The notes: a model not told the origin generated them from the letters alone. Positions 15,820-25,303 are shown, counted from the first letter of the stretch. The stretch is DNA of 64,000 bases from Rathayibacter sp. VKM Ac-2804 (GCF_009866655.1 NZ_CP047420.1:496001-560000), one strand, 5' to 3'. A program made the numbers and translations.

Positions 15820-17121
15820 ATGAAGTTCACGAGAACAGCATTCAGGAAGACGGCGGTGGCCACCGTGGCCCTGCTCGGCGCGGCGGCGGCGCTCAGCGGC
15901 TGCTCCGCCCAGGACGCGGGATCCTCCGACGGCACCGTCGCGATGACCCTGTGGCAGAACTCCACCACCGGCCCCGGCCAGGAGTTCTGGGAGAAGACGA
16001 TCACCGACTTCGAGGCCGCCAACCCGGGCGTCACCATCGAGTCGCAGGCCATCCAGAACGAGGACCTGGACGGCAAGCTGCAGACGGCGCTCAACTCGGG
16101 CGACGCGCCCGACATCTTCCTCCAGCGCGGCGGCGGCAAGCTCGCGGCGATGGTCGCCGGCGGCCTGGTCAAGGACCTCACCGACGGCGTCTCGGACCAG
16201 GCGCGCACGGAGATCCCCGAGGGCTCCTTCCTGGCGAACACGCTCGACGACAAGGTCTGGGCGATGCCCGTCGCCGTGCTCCCCGGCGGCCTCTTCTACA
16301 GCCAGGACCTCTTCACCGAGGCCGGTATCACCGAGACCCCGAAGACGCTCGACGAGCTCGACTCCGCGGTCACCGCGCTCAAGGGCGCCGGAGCGCAGCC
16401 GATCGCGCTCGGCGCGAAGGACGCCTGGCCCGCCGCGCACTGGTTCTACTTCTTCGCCCTGCGCGAGTGCAGCGCGGACACCATGGCCGAGGCGGCCGAC
16501 TCCAAGGACTTCTCGGACGACTGCTGGCTGAAGGCGGGCGAGGACCTGCAGTCCTTCGCCGGCACCGAGCCGTTCAACGAGGGCTTCCTCACCACCGCCG
16601 CCCAGCAGGGCGCCGGATCCTCGGCCGGTCTCCTGGCCAACCACCAGGCCGGCATGGAGCTGATGGGCGCCTGGAACCCCGGCGTCATCGCCTCGCTCAC
16701 CCCCGACGAGAAGCCCCTGCCCGACCTCGGCTGGTTCCCCTTCCCCGAGGTGGACGGCGGCGACGGCGCACCCGGCTCGATCATGGGCGGCGTCGACGGC
16801 TACTCCTGCTCCGCCGCGGCACCCGACGAGTGCGTCGACTTCCTGAACTACCTCGCGACCTCCGACGTGCAGAAGGAGTACTACGCCGCCTTCAACGCGC
16901 CGCCGGTGAACACCGTCGCGCAGGAGGCCGTCACCGAGCCCTACCTGAAGGACATCCTCGCCGCGTACAACTCGGCGCCCTACGTCTCGCAGTGGCTCGA
17001 CACCGTCTACGGCCAGAACGTCGGCAACGCGCTGAACGTCGCCGTCGTCGACCTGCTCGCCGGCAAGAGCGACCCGGAGCAGCTCGTCGAGGCCGTCAAC
17101 GCCGCCGCGGCCAAGGCCTGA
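15820..17121 (+). CDS. Sugar ABC transporter substrate-binding lipoprotein
   Basis: A 433-residue solute-binding protein of the MalE/UgpB type. Start ATG 15820 gives a basic N-terminus, hydrophobic stretch and lipobox LSGC, so it is anchored outside the membrane. The mature part begins with MTLWQNSTTGPGQEFWEKTITDFEAANPG and shows the family's repeated alpha/beta lobes. It delivers an oligosaccharide to the two permeases encoded next. The sugar is unknown; the GH3 enzyme at the operon end suggests a beta-glucoside or beta-xyloside. No ATPase is encoded here, as usual for MsiK-dependent importers. Confidence 0.92.
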   Translation: MKFTRTAFRKTAVATVALLGAAAALSGCSAQDAGSSDGTVAMTLWQNSTTGPGQEFWEKTITDFEAANPGVTIESQAIQNEDLDGKLQTALNSGDAPDIFLQRGGGKLAAMVAGGLVKDLTDGVSDQARTEIPEGSFLANTLDDKVWAMPVAVLPGGLFYSQDLFTEAGITETPKTLDELDSAVTALKGAGAQPIALGAKDAWPAAHWFYFFALRECSADTMAEAADSKDFSDDCWLKAGEDLQSFAGTEPFNEGFLTTAAQQGAGSSAGLLANHQAGMELMGAWNPGVIASLTPDEKPLPDLGWFPFPEVDGGDGAPGSIMGGVDGYSCSAAAPDECVDFLNYLATSDVQKEYYAAFNAPPVNTVAQEAVTEPYLKDILAAYNSAPYVSQWLDTVYGQNVGNALNVAVVDLLAGKSDPEQLVEAVNAAAAKA

Positions 17122-17123
17122 CC

Positions 17124-18095
17124 GTGACGACCACTGCGCTCCGCGAGGACGCGCGCCCCGAGGCTCCGGCGGCGAAGCGACGCCGCCGGGGCCTCGGCTG
17201 GTCGGGTCGCCTCGAGGTGGCGATCCTCGTCGGCCCGGCGCTGATCGTCTTCCTCGCCTTCGTGATCTTCCCGGTCGTGATGGCGGCGTACTACGGCTTC
17301 TTCAGCTGGCAGGGCTACGGCGTCCCGACCGACTTCGTCGGGTTCAAGAACTACCTGACGATCCTGCAGGACCCGACGTTCCACGAGGCGCTCAGCCACA
17401 ACGGCACGATCGTGGTGCTCTCGCTCGTGCTGCAGGGGCCGGCCGCGATCCTGATCGCGCTGCTGCTCAACCGCAAGCTGCGCGGGCAGTCGATCATCCG
17501 CGTCCTGATCTTCGTGCCCTACGTGATCTCGGAGGTCGTCGTCGGCACCGGCTGGAGCCTGATGCTCCAGACCAGCGGCGCTGTCAACGGCTTCCTGGAG
17601 AAGGTCGGGCTCGGCGCGCTGAAGCAGGACTGGCTCTCGGACCCGGCGATCGCCATCTGGACCCTGATGCTGATCATCACGTGGAAGTACATCGGCTTCG
17701 CCGTGATCCTCTTCCTCGCCGGCCTCCAGGGCATCCCGGAGGAGCTGTCCGAGGCCGCGTCGATCGACGGCGCCTCCTACTGGCAGGTGCAGCGGCGGAT
17801 CACCCTGCCGCTGCTCGCTCCGACCCTGCGGATCTGGGCGTTCCTGTCGATCATCGGCGCGCTGCAGCTGTTCGACCTCGTCTACATCATCTGGGGGCAG
17901 TACGTGTCCTCCACCGCCGGCACCTCGACCATGGCGACCTACCTCGTCACCAACGGCCGCAACGCCGGCAACTACGGCTACGGCAACGCGGTCGCCGTGG
18001 TCCTGTTCCTCGTCTCGCTGATCGTCGCGCTGCTCTATCAGCGCTTCGTGCTCCGGCGGGACACCGAAGGCGCACTGACCGGAGACAAGAAGTGA
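17124..18095 (+). CDS. Sugar ABC transporter permease (MalF type)
   Basis: A 323-residue inner-membrane permease starting with GTG 17124, 2 bp after the binding-protein stop. About six membrane segments follow a basic cytoplasmic N-terminus. The coupling motif EAASIDGASYWQVQRRITLPLL contains the conserved EAA loop that contacts the shared ATPase. It pairs with the next gene to form the channel. Confidence 0.92.
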   Translation: MTTTALREDARPEAPAAKRRRRGLGWSGRLEVAILVGPALIVFLAFVIFPVVMAAYYGFFSWQGYGVPTDFVGFKNYLTILQDPTFHEALSHNGTIVVLSLVLQGPAAILIALLLNRKLRGQSIIRVLIFVPYVISEVVVGTGWSLMLQTSGAVNGFLEKVGLGALKQDWLSDPAIAIWTLMLIITWKYIGFAVILFLAGLQGIPEELSEAASIDGASYWQVQRRITLPLLAPTLRIWAFLSIIGALQLFDLVYIIWGQYVSSTAGTSTMATYLVTNGRNAGNYGYGNAVAVVLFLVSLIVALLYQRFVLRRDTEGALTGDKK

Positions 18096-18123
18096 CCGGA
18101 TCGATCCTGATGGGAGCCGTGCG

Positions 18124-19032
18124 ATGAGCACCCTGACCGCCGTGCCCCCGGGCACCAAGCCCCCCACCGCGACCACTCCGCTCGCGCCGCGGCCGCCGAA
18201 GCCGCGCCGCCGCCCGCTGGGTCGCGGCACGATCATCGCCTACGTCGTCGCGATCGTCGTGATCGCGCTGATGCTCGCGCCGGTCGCGTACATCATCATC
18301 GGCGGGTTCCGCACGAACGCGCAGATCACCACCGACCCCTCGGGCTTCCCCGCGCCGTGGAACGTGCAGAACTACCTCGACGTGATCACCGGCGGCATCT
18401 TCTGGCGCGAGGTCGGCAACTCGGCCATCGCGGCGGGGGCGACCACGCTCGGCGTCGTCGTGCTCGGGCTGATGGCGAGCTACGTGCTCGCCCGCTACAG
18501 CTTCAGCGGCCGGGGCGTGTTCTACGCGCTCTTCGCGGCCGGCCTGATGTTCCCGATGACCGTCGCGATCACCCCGCTCTACCTGGTGATCAAGAGCCTC
18601 GGCCTGATGAACTCGCTCGCCGGCGTCGTGCTCCCGCAGATCGCGTTCGGCCTGCCGACGACGATCATCATCCTGGTGCCGTTCCTGCGGGCGATCCCCG
18701 ACGAGATCCAGGAGGCCGCCTTCATCGACGGCTGCAGCCGGATCGGCTTCTTCTGGCGGATGGTCGTCCGCCTGGCGATGCCGGGCGTCATCACGACGGG
18801 CATCCTCGCCTTCATCGCGAGCTGGAACAGCTACCTGCTGCCGCTGTTCATCCTCAACGACGAGTCGAGCTTCACCCTGCCGCTCGGCGTGCAGGCCTTC
18901 TCGTCGCAGTACTCCGTCGACACGGCGAAGGTGCTCGCCTTCGTGTCGCTGTCGATGATCCCGGCGCTGATCTTCTTCAGCGTCTTCGAGCGCCGCATCG
19001 TCGGCGGACTCACCGGAGCGGTGAAGGGATGA
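18124..19032 (+). CDS. Sugar ABC transporter permease (MalG type)
   Basis: A 302-residue permease with six predicted membrane segments and the EAA loop EAAFIDGCSRIGFFWRMVVRLAMPG. A Pro/Lys/Arg-rich N-terminus precedes the first segment. It starts 28 bp after the MalF-type gene, and its stop overlaps the GH3 start (ATGA), so import and hydrolysis are made together. Confidence 0.92.
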   Translation: MSTLTAVPPGTKPPTATTPLAPRPPKPRRRPLGRGTIIAYVVAIVVIALMLAPVAYIIIGGFRTNAQITTDPSGFPAPWNVQNYLDVITGGIFWREVGNSAIAAGATTLGVVVLGLMASYVLARYSFSGRGVFYALFAAGLMFPMTVAITPLYLVIKSLGLMNSLAGVVLPQIAFGLPTTIIILVPFLRAIPDEIQEAAFIDGCSRIGFFWRMVVRLAMPGVITTGILAFIASWNSYLLPLFILNDESSFTLPLGVQAFSSQYSVDTAKVLAFVSLSMIPALIFFSVFERRIVGGLTGAVKG

Positions 19033-21401
19033 CCGACATGACTGAAGCACTCACCCCCTCCGCCCGGGTCGCCGACCTGATCGGCCGGATGACGCTGGAG
19101 GAGAAGCTCACCCAGCTGGTCGGCTACTGGGTCGATCAGGGCGGCGAGGTCGTCGCGCCGCTGGCCGGCGAGATGGCCACCTCCACCGGCTACGCCGACG
19201 CGACCCGCGAGGGCATCGGCCAGCTCACCCGCGTCTACGGCACCCGCCCGGTCGACCCGGTCGAGCGCGCGCAGTGGCTGTGGGCCGAGCAGCGCCGGCT
19301 GGTCGAGGAGACGCGGCTGGGCATCCCGGCGATCGTGCACGAGGAGTGTCTGACCGGGCTGGCCGCGTGGAAGGCGGCGACCTTCCCGACTCCGCTGGCC
19401 TGGGGCGCCTCCTTCGACCCGGAGCTGGTCGAGGAGATGGCCGCGGCCATCGGCGGATCGATGCGCGAGCTCGGCATCCACCAGGGACTCGCGCCCGTGC
19501 TCGATGTGATCCGCGACCCGCGCTGGGGCCGGGTCGACGAGTGCATCGCCGAGGACCCGTACGTCGTCGGCACGATCGGCACCGCGTACGTGCGCGGCCT
19601 GCAGTCGACGGGCGTCGACGCGACGCTCAAGCACTTCATCGGCTACTCCGCCTCGCGCGGCGGCCGCAACCACGCGCCGGTGCACGCCGGACCGCGCGAG
19701 ATCGCGGACGTGCTGCTCCCGCCGTTCGAGATGGCGATCCGCGACGGCGGCGCGCGCTCGGTGATGAACTCCTACGCGGAGATCGACGGCGACCCGGTCG
19801 GGGCGACCCCGGCCTACCTCACCGGCGTGCTGCGCGAGCGGTGGGGCTTCGACGGCGTGGTGGTGGCCGACTACTTCTCGGTCGCCTTCCTGCATCTCAT
19901 GCACGCCGTCGCCGCCGACCTCGGCGAGGCCGCCCAGCTCGCGCTCGAGGCCGGCATCGACGTGGAGCTGCCGACGGGCGACGCGTTCCTCGCGCCGCTC
20001 GCCGAGCGGATCCGCTCCGGCGGCGCCGACGAGGCGATCGTCGACCGCGCGCTGCTGCGGGTGCTCGCGCAGAAGGAGCGGCTCGGCCTGCTCGACGCCC
20101 GCTTCGACGACGCGCCCGAGTCGATCGACCTCGACTCGCCCGCGCACCGCGACATCGCGCGGCGCCTGGCCGAGGAGTCGCTCGTGCTGCTGACGAACGA
20201 CGGGGTGCTGCCGCTCGCCCGGCCGGGTGAGACGGCACCGCCGCGCCGGATCGCGCTGATCGGCCCGAACGCCGACAGCGCGCCGGCCCTGATGGGCTGC
20301 TACTCCTTCGCCAACCACGTGCTCGCCCACCACCAGGGAGTGCCGCTCGGCTTCGAGATCAGCACGGTGCGGGAGGCGCTCGCCGCGGAGTTCCCCGAAA
20401 GCGAGCTCCTCCTCGCCGAGGGCTGCTCGGTGGAGGGCGACGACCCCGCCGCCGACAGCGCCTCCGACGACACCGCAGGGATCGCCGAGGCCGTCGAGGC
20501 CGCCCGCGGTGCGGAGATCGCCGTCGTCGTCGTCGGCGACCGGGCCGGGCTCTTCGGCCGCGGCACCGTCGGCGAGGGCAACGACGTCGAGAGCCTCGAG
20601 CTGCCCGGCCGTCAGCGCGAGCTGGTCGAGGCGGTCGTCGCCACCGGGACGCCGGTCGCCCTGGTGCTGCTCACCGGCCGCCCCTACGCGATCGACTGGG
20701 CGATCCGCGGCGCCTCCGCTCCCGCGGCGGTGCTGCAGGCGTTCTTCCCGGGGGAGGAGGGGGCCGGCGCGATCGCGGGCGTCCTCTCGGGCCGCGTCTC
20801 GCCGTCCGGCCGGCTGCCGGTCTCGCTGCCCCGCTCGGCCGGCGCGCAGCCGTTCTCCTACCTGCACCCGATCCTCGGCGGGCCCTCCGACGTGACCAGC
20901 GCGGACAGCACCCCGGTGCTGCCGTTCGGGCACGGGCTGAGCTACACGGCGTTCAGCCGGTCGGAGCTGGCGCTGGAGTCGACCGGTCCCGAGGCGGGCG
21001 AGGCCCCGACCGGCGGCGCGTTCACCGCGACCGTGCGGGTGCGCAACACCGGCCATCGCGACGGCGTCGACGTCGTGCAGCTCTACGCGCGCGACGTGGT
21101 CGCCTCGGTCACCCGTCCCGTCGCGCAGCTGCTCGGCTACGCGCGGGTCGAGCTCGCGGCGGGGGAGGAGGCGCTCGTGCGCTTCGACGTCCCCTCCGCG
21201 CGGCTGGCCTTCACCGACCGCCGCGGCGTGCGCTCGGTCGAGCCGGGGCTCGTCGAGCTCTGGGTCGGGCCGGACTGCGCCACGAGGGAGGCGACCGCCT
21301 CGGTCGTGCTGACCGGCGAGGTGTCGCCGATCGGCGCCGAGACCCGGCGCACCGTGCTGACCGAGGTCGTGCGCGAGGACGCGCGGGTGGCGGTGCTCTG
21401 A
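19029..21401 (+). CDS. Glycoside hydrolase family 3 protein (beta-glucosidase/xylosidase type)
   Basis: A 790-residue intracellular GH3 enzyme without a signal peptide. The N-terminal TIM barrel carries KH at 201-202 (TLKHFIGYS) and the nucleophile Asp281 in VVVADYFS. The C-terminal alpha/beta sandwich contains VGDRAGLFGRGTVGEGNDVESLELP, the region that usually supplies the acid/base, and a fibronectin-III-like domain closes the protein. GH3 enzymes release beta-linked glucose, xylose or related sugars from imported oligomers. The start overlaps the MalG-type stop; a second ATG at 19038 is an alternative. Confidence 0.92.
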   Translation: MTDMTEALTPSARVADLIGRMTLEEKLTQLVGYWVDQGGEVVAPLAGEMATSTGYADATREGIGQLTRVYGTRPVDPVERAQWLWAEQRRLVEETRLGIPAIVHEECLTGLAAWKAATFPTPLAWGASFDPELVEEMAAAIGGSMRELGIHQGLAPVLDVIRDPRWGRVDECIAEDPYVVGTIGTAYVRGLQSTGVDATLKHFIGYSASRGGRNHAPVHAGPREIADVLLPPFEMAIRDGGARSVMNSYAEIDGDPVGATPAYLTGVLRERWGFDGVVVADYFSVAFLHLMHAVAADLGEAAQLALEAGIDVELPTGDAFLAPLAERIRSGGADEAIVDRALLRVLAQKERLGLLDARFDDAPESIDLDSPAHRDIARRLAEESLVLLTNDGVLPLARPGETAPPRRIALIGPNADSAPALMGCYSFANHVLAHHQGVPLGFEISTVREALAAEFPESELLLAEGCSVEGDDPAADSASDDTAGIAEAVEAARGAEIAVVVVGDRAGLFGRGTVGEGNDVESLELPGRQRELVEAVVATGTPVALVLLTGRPYAIDWAIRGASAPAAVLQAFFPGEEGAGAIAGVLSGRVSPSGRLPVSLPRSAGAQPFSYLHPILGGPSDVTSADSTPVLPFGHGLSYTAFSRSELALESTGPEAGEAPTGGAFTATVRVRNTGHRDGVDVVQLYARDVVASVTRPVAQLLGYARVELAAGEEALVRFDVPSARLAFTDRRGVRSVEPGLVELWVGPDCATREATASVVLTGEVSPIGAETRRTVLTEVVREDARVAVL

Positions 21402-21422
21402 CAGCCGGGCCAGGCTGGGGCG

Positions 21423-22013
21423 ATGAGCAGTGATCAGAGCAGCATCGATCAGAAGGCCACTCTCCTCCGCTATCTGCAGGAGGGCCGCGACGCCCTCCTG
21501 CAGAAGCTCGGCGGCCTGGGCGAGTACGACCTCCGCCGGCCGCTGGTGCCCACCGGCACCAACCTGCTCGGCCTGGTGAAGCACGTCTCGGGGACGGAGG
21601 CGGGCTACCTCGGCGCCGTCTTCGGCCGCCCGTTCCCCGAGCCGCTGCCGTGGATGGAGGAGGACGCCGAGCCGAACGCCGACATGTGGGCGACGGCCGA
21701 GGAGTCGCGCGAGCAGGTGGTGGAGCGGTACCGCCGGGTCTGGGCGCACTCCGACGCGACGGTCGCCGCGCTCGACCTCGACGCCCCGGGCGTCGTGCCG
21801 TGGTGGACGACCCGCGAGGTCACGCTGCACCGGATCCTCGTGCACCTCACCGCCGAGACGCACCGGCACGCGGGGCACGCCGACCTCGTCCGCGAGCTGA
21901 TCGACGGGCGGGTCGGGCTGCGGACGCCGGGCGACAATCTGCCGCCCGTCCCCGCCGAGTGGTGGCCCGAGCACGTCGCCCGGCTGGAGGCGGTGGCGCG
22001 CGCGGCGGAGTAG
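21423..22013 (+). CDS. DinB-family (DUF664) protein
   Basis: A 196-residue four-helix-bundle protein. It shows the DinB/DUF664 pattern: LLRYLQEGRDALLQKLGGL in helix 1, LVKHVSGTEAGYLG carrying one metal-site His, and HRILVHLTAETHRHAGHADLVREL carrying the others. These proteins are thought to be metal-dependent thiol transferases or related enzymes (mycothiol/bacillithiol context), but individual functions are usually unknown. It begins 22 bp after the GH3 stop, so readthrough is possible, though a metabolic link is not obvious. Confidence 0.82.
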   Translation: MSSDQSSIDQKATLLRYLQEGRDALLQKLGGLGEYDLRRPLVPTGTNLLGLVKHVSGTEAGYLGAVFGRPFPEPLPWMEEDAEPNADMWATAEESREQVVERYRRVWAHSDATVAALDLDAPGVVPWWTTREVTLHRILVHLTAETHRHAGHADLVRELIDGRVGLRTPGDNLPPVPAEWWPEHVARLEAVARAAE

Positions 22014-22102
22014 CGGCGCTGCATCCCGTGGCGGATCCCCCGTACGGGTGGCACTCCGGCTGAGAGGACTCGTAGAGGCTCGGCTGACCGTCAGGTGTCG
22101 GT

Positions 22103-22139
22103 TAGCGTGAGTCGCGTGTCCCCGGAAGGGGGACGCGAC
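22103..22139 (+). promoter_or_regulatory. -10 box and 5' leader hairpin
   Basis: TAGCGT (22103-22108) fits the actinobacterial TANNNT -10 pattern. Immediately after the expected start point, GTCGC-(GT)-GTCCCC and GGGGAC-GCGAC (22111-22139) form an 11-bp stem with a two-base bulge and a GGAAG loop. The hairpin ends 20 bp before the ATG at 22160 and may stabilise the mRNA or govern its translation. Confidence 0.4.
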
Positions 22140-22159
22140 CGCCGACGTCTGGAGACGAC

Positions 22160-22771
22160 ATGACCACCGCCCCCTCCCGCCGCACCGTCCCCCGCCGCAC
22201 CCTCACCACTGCCGCCGCCTGGAGCGTCCCGATCGTCGCGGTCGCCGCCGCCGCCCCGCTCGCCGCGGCCTCGACCACCCCGCCGCCCGCGCCGTCGGTC
22301 CGCTCGGTCGAGTACACCTCCTTCACCGCCGAGAGCTTCCGCGACGAGCAGATCAACGTGAACCGCCCGCTCGCCATCGCGATCACCGGGCAGCTCACCG
22401 CCGGCGAGCTCGTCACCCTGACCGTCGCGCCGCGGATGACCCGCTCCGGCTCCGGCGATTCGCGCGCGACTCCGCTGCGCATCACCGCCGCCGACGGCCC
22501 CAACTTCTCGGTCGTCTCCTCGAGCGTCGGCTCCGACGGGTCGCAGACGCTCCTGCTGCGCACCAACCGGGACCTCGCCGACGGCTCGTACCGCAAGACC
22601 ATCGCCTGGGTCCCGGTCGACGGCCGCACCCAGGAGCAGACCGCCGACCTGCTGCTGACCTGGCCGCTCGGCACCTACACGGCGCCGATCACGGTGATCG
22701 TCGCGGGCGTGTCCGGCAGCGAGCAGGCCTACACGCTCAACCGCACGCCGGTCGGCGGCGCGGAGGAGTAG
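22160..22771 (+). CDS. Secreted protein of unknown function, possible Tat signal
   Basis: A 203-residue protein. The N-terminus has paired arginines (SRRTVPRRTLTTAAAW) followed by a hydrophobic, Ala-rich stretch and an AAAST-like cleavage region near residue 38, fitting a Tat or Sec signal peptide. The mature part is Thr/Ser/Val-rich and beta-predicted, with no cysteine pair or catalytic motif seen. It ends without anchor or LPxTG. No family was recognised. Confidence 0.65.
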   Translation: MTTAPSRRTVPRRTLTTAAAWSVPIVAVAAAAPLAAASTTPPPAPSVRSVEYTSFTAESFRDEQINVNRPLAIAITGQLTAGELVTLTVAPRMTRSGSGDSRATPLRITAADGPNFSVVSSSVGSDGSQTLLLRTNRDLADGSYRKTIAWVPVDGRTQEQTADLLLTWPLGTYTAPITVIVAGVSGSEQAYTLNRTPVGGAEE

Positions 22772-22876
22772 CGGGAGGGGAGTCCTCGGGCCCTCCGTCA
22801 AGGGGGTGGGAGCGCCCAGCCCCGCGTCCTAGCGTCGGAAGTCGGCGCGGTCGTGCGCGCGCGAGAGGGGACCACG

Positions 22877-23212
22877 ATGCAGAAGCTGTACTACGCGAGC
22901 GGATTCGTGCTGCTGGGGGACGCGGTCTGCACCGCGGTCGTCGAGTACGCCCAGGCCCTGGCGAACGTCGGGAAGTCCGACCTCGTCGTCGTCCCGGGGC
23001 TGTCCGACGAGGGGCTGCGCGGTGAGACCCGCCTGCTGCTCGGACCCGCGAGCCAGCTCTTCACCAGCCCGGCCCTCGACCGCGGCACCGACCTCGACGA
23101 CGACGAGGCGGTCGAGTCCATGCGCGACAAGACGCGGCGGCTGCTGCCGGCCCGGCCCACCACGGAGGCCCGCGCGAGCGAGGACCACGACAGCGGCGGG
23201 GACTTCTTCTAG
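22877..23212 (+). CDS. Hypothetical protein
   Basis: A 111-residue protein from ATG 22877 (MQKLYYASGFVLLGDAVC). An upstream in-frame ATG at 22853 is less likely because GAGAGGGGACC sits correctly before 22877. The N-terminal half is mildly hydrophobic (ASGFVLLGDAVCTAVVEYAQAL); the C-terminus is acidic and Asp-rich. No family was recognised. A TAGCGT -10-like box lies at 22830-22835. It is convergent with the AraC gene. Confidence 0.6.
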   Translation: MQKLYYASGFVLLGDAVCTAVVEYAQALANVGKSDLVVVPGLSDEGLRGETRLLLGPASQLFTSPALDRGTDLDDDEAVESMRDKTRRLLPARPTTEARASEDHDSGGDFF

Positions 23213-23219
23213 GCGCCGT

Positions 23220-24200
23220 TCACTTCTCGAGCGTCGTGCTCGGCCGCTCGCCGAAGCGGTGCGCGTACGAGGCCGAGAATCGGCCGAGGTGCGCGAAGCC
23301 CCAGCGGCGCGCCACCTCGGTCACGCTGACCTGGCCCGACTCCTTGGCGCGCAGCTCCTTGCGCACGGCGTCGAGCCGGATGCGGCGCAGGTAGTCGACC
23401 GCGGTGAAGCCGAACTCGCGGCGGAACTCGGACTGCAGGGTGCGCAGGCCGACGCCGCAGGCCTCGGCGATCGTCTCGGTGCGGATCGGCTCGTGCGCGT
23501 GCGCGTACATGAACTCGATCGCGGTGCGCAGGCGTCCGCTGCGGGGGACGGCGAGGTCCGTCGGCGCGGCGAGGGACTCGTGCGGGAACGTCTCGAGCAG
23601 CGCGACGGCGACGGCGCGGTCGGCCTCGCGGCGCAGCAGCGGCGAGCTGTCCACGTCGTAGATCACCCGGGCGACCGCGGCGACGGTGGCCGACCAGCGG
23701 CGCAGCGCCTCGCCCTCGGGGCGGGCGGTGGTGTCGAACAGCAGCGGTCCGCCGGCCGTGCCCTCCACCTCCTGGGCAACGCTCTCGAGGTAGCCGCCGT
23801 CGAAGTGGATGAGGTTCTGCCGGTAGTCGTGGAACTGGAACGCGTTCGGGCGGCCGGTGACGAAGATCGTCGGGCGGCCGTAGACCTGCCGCATCGGCTC
23901 GCCGTCGAGATCGGTGACGCCCTCGCCGGCCGTCAGCCAGGAGACGACGTACTCGCCCTCGGTCTGGATCCGGCCCTCGATCGAGCCGGCGAACTGGCTG
24001 CCGCGGAGGGTGACGTCGCCGTCGCCGACCGAGGTGTAGCGGTAGGAGAAGTCGTCGCCCGGCTCGACCGTGAAGCGGTGGCCGTTGTACACCGACTCGA
24101 GCAGTGCGCGTGCCTGCTCGAAGTCCCGCCCGCCGATGTCGGAGCGGATGACCTCGCCGTTCGAGTCGTCCATCGCGACCAGCGTCGCATGCGTGCGCAT
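23220..24200 (-). CDS. AraC-family transcriptional regulator
   Basis: A 326-residue regulator. The last 100 residues hold the double helix-turn-helix of AraC/XylS proteins, including ETIAEACGVGLRTLQSEFRREFGFTAVDYLRRIRLDAVR and VTEVARRWGFAHLGRFSASYAHRFGERPS. The N-terminal 200 residues resemble the AraC-binding-like sensor seen in AraC_binding_2 proteins. Either ATG 24200 or ATG 24173 could be the start; neither has a good ribosome-binding site. Its target is not evident: it is not divergent from an operon, and two short genes of unknown function precede it. Confidence 0.87.
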   Translation of the reverse strand: MRTHATLVAMDDSNGEVIRSDIGGRDFEQARALLESVYNGHRFTVEPGDDFSYRYTSVGDGDVTLRGSQFAGSIEGRIQTEGEYVVSWLTAGEGVTDLDGEPMRQVYGRPTIFVTGRPNAFQFHDYRQNLIHFDGGYLESVAQEVEGTAGGPLLFDTTARPEGEALRRWSATVAAVARVIYDVDSSPLLRREADRAVAVALLETFPHESLAAPTDLAVPRSGRLRTAIEFMYAHAHEPIRTETIAEACGVGLRTLQSEFRREFGFTAVDYLRRIRLDAVRKELRAKESGQVSVTEVARRWGFAHLGRFSASYAHRFGERPSTTLEK

Positions 24201-24278
24201 CGACGTCGAGCGTCGCTCCGCAGAAGTTCGCTGGGCGGATACGGCGCCGGGCGGGCACGGCGCCGAGCGGAGACGGCG

Positions 24279-24626
24279 CTAGGCGGCGATCCGGCGTCGG
24301 CGCGGTCCGAAGGCCTGCGTCATCGCGTGCACGGTGGCGCCGCGGAACTGCGAGAGCAGCACGACCGAGTGCCGCGCACCCGACTCGACGGCGAGCGAGA
24401 ACGTGCCGCCCGCCGGAGTGTCCCACCAGGAGCGGATGTCGGCCGCGCGCAGCTGCACGGTCGGCTGCGAGCCGCCGAGGACCAGGACGCCCTCGGTCAC
24501 GCAGAGCGAGCCGGTGACGCCGCGGAGCGTCGTGGAGCACGCGAAGACCGCGCTGCTGTGGGCGGGCCCGGCCAGCTGGAGGAAGTCGGGGGCCCAGAGG
24601 TCGCGATCGTGCGTCGTCGTCGTCAT
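24279..24626 (-). CDS. Hypothetical protein
   Basis: A 115-residue protein of unknown family. It is soluble, with a beta-rich middle (GVTGSLCVTEGVLVLGGSQPTVQLRAADIRSWW) and a basic end (FGPRRRRIAA). It lies between the AraC gene (about 80 bp downstream) and another short gene (40 bp upstream) on the same strand, so the three may be one unit. No motif allows a function call. Confidence 0.6.
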   Translation of the reverse strand: MTTTTHDRDLWAPDFLQLAGPAHSSAVFACSTTLRGVTGSLCVTEGVLVLGGSQPTVQLRAADIRSWWDTPAGGTFSLAVESGARHSVVLLSQFRGATVHAMTQAFGPRRRRIAA

Positions 24627-24666
24627 GCGCCTGCTCTCCCTCCCGCTCCCGGACTCCGCGGCGGGA

Positions 24667-25002
24667 TCAGGCTGCGGCGGTGGCGACGGCGGAGTCCGGC
24701 TGCTGCGCCGGCTCGGGGACGATGCGCAGGCCGCGGCCGCTGTTGGCCTCCTCCATCAGCGCGCGCACCCAGGCGGCGTTGATGGCGGGGACGCGGCTGC
24801 CGTGGAAGGAGAACTGCAGCGGGATCGTCGGGTGCAGCCAGAGCGTCTGCCGGCCGGTGCCGTGCGCGCTCGACGCGTCCAGCTGGAAGGCGAAGGCCTC
24901 GTTGCGGCGGAACTTGTTGATCATGACGATCTGCAGGTGCGCCAGAGCGCGGTCGTCGATGTCGTGCGAGGTGGCCGGAGTGCCGTAGAGGAGAGCGCCC
25001 AT
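24667..25002 (-). CDS. Small protein of a Microbacteriaceae-type uncharacterised family
   Basis: A 111-residue protein. It starts MGALLYGTPATSHDIDDRALAHLQIVMINKFRRNEAFAF and ends in an Ala/Pro-rich tail. From memory, similar 90-110 residue proteins with a DRxLAHLQ-x-V-x-INKxRR-x-E-x-F core are common in Microbacteriaceae, usually as single soluble domains of unknown function. The Trp/His-rich centre (LWLHPTIPLQFSFHG) is typical of that group. The 300-bp region upstream contains several strong hairpins. Confidence 0.65.
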   Translation of the reverse strand: MGALLYGTPATSHDIDDRALAHLQIVMINKFRRNEAFAFQLDASSAHGTGRQTLWLHPTIPLQFSFHGSRVPAINAAWVRALMEEANSGRGLRIVPEPAQQPDSAVATAAA

Positions 25003-25087
25003 GTGCGGAGCCGCCGTTCTGTGTGGGAGTCGCGGTGTCGGCCGCGACGGGACGTGGGGGAACCGGCGGAGCGCCGGGACGTCGTGC

Positions 25088-25238
25088 GGGTCGGAGGGGG
25101 CCGACCCACCGCCGGACTCGAAGGGCCCAGGCGGCGACTCCCTCTGCCGGGTGCCGGGCGGAGGGGGGAGTCGAGCGAGTGGTCGCAGGAACGACCGTTC
25201 TCCGAAGGTACGGGGAGCGGCCCTGGAACGGGGGCCGC
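25088..25238 (-). terminator. Three strong hairpins in a 300-bp non-coding stretch
   Basis: The gap 25003-25303 has no convincing gene. It contains perfect stems at 25217-25238 (GCGGCCC/GGGCCGC), 25136-25172 (GACTCCC/GGGAGTC) and 25088-25107 (GGGTCGG/CCGACCC, six-base loop). Seen from the radical SAM gene that ends at 25304, these follow its stop and could terminate it; seen from the gene at 25002, they would lie in or upstream of its leader. There are no T-tracts. Confidence 0.4.
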
Positions 25239-25303
25239 TATCCGCTTTGCGAAGCAGCGCCCGGGCACCGCGGGCGGACTCCCAGGATCGTGGTGCCGGG
25301 CGC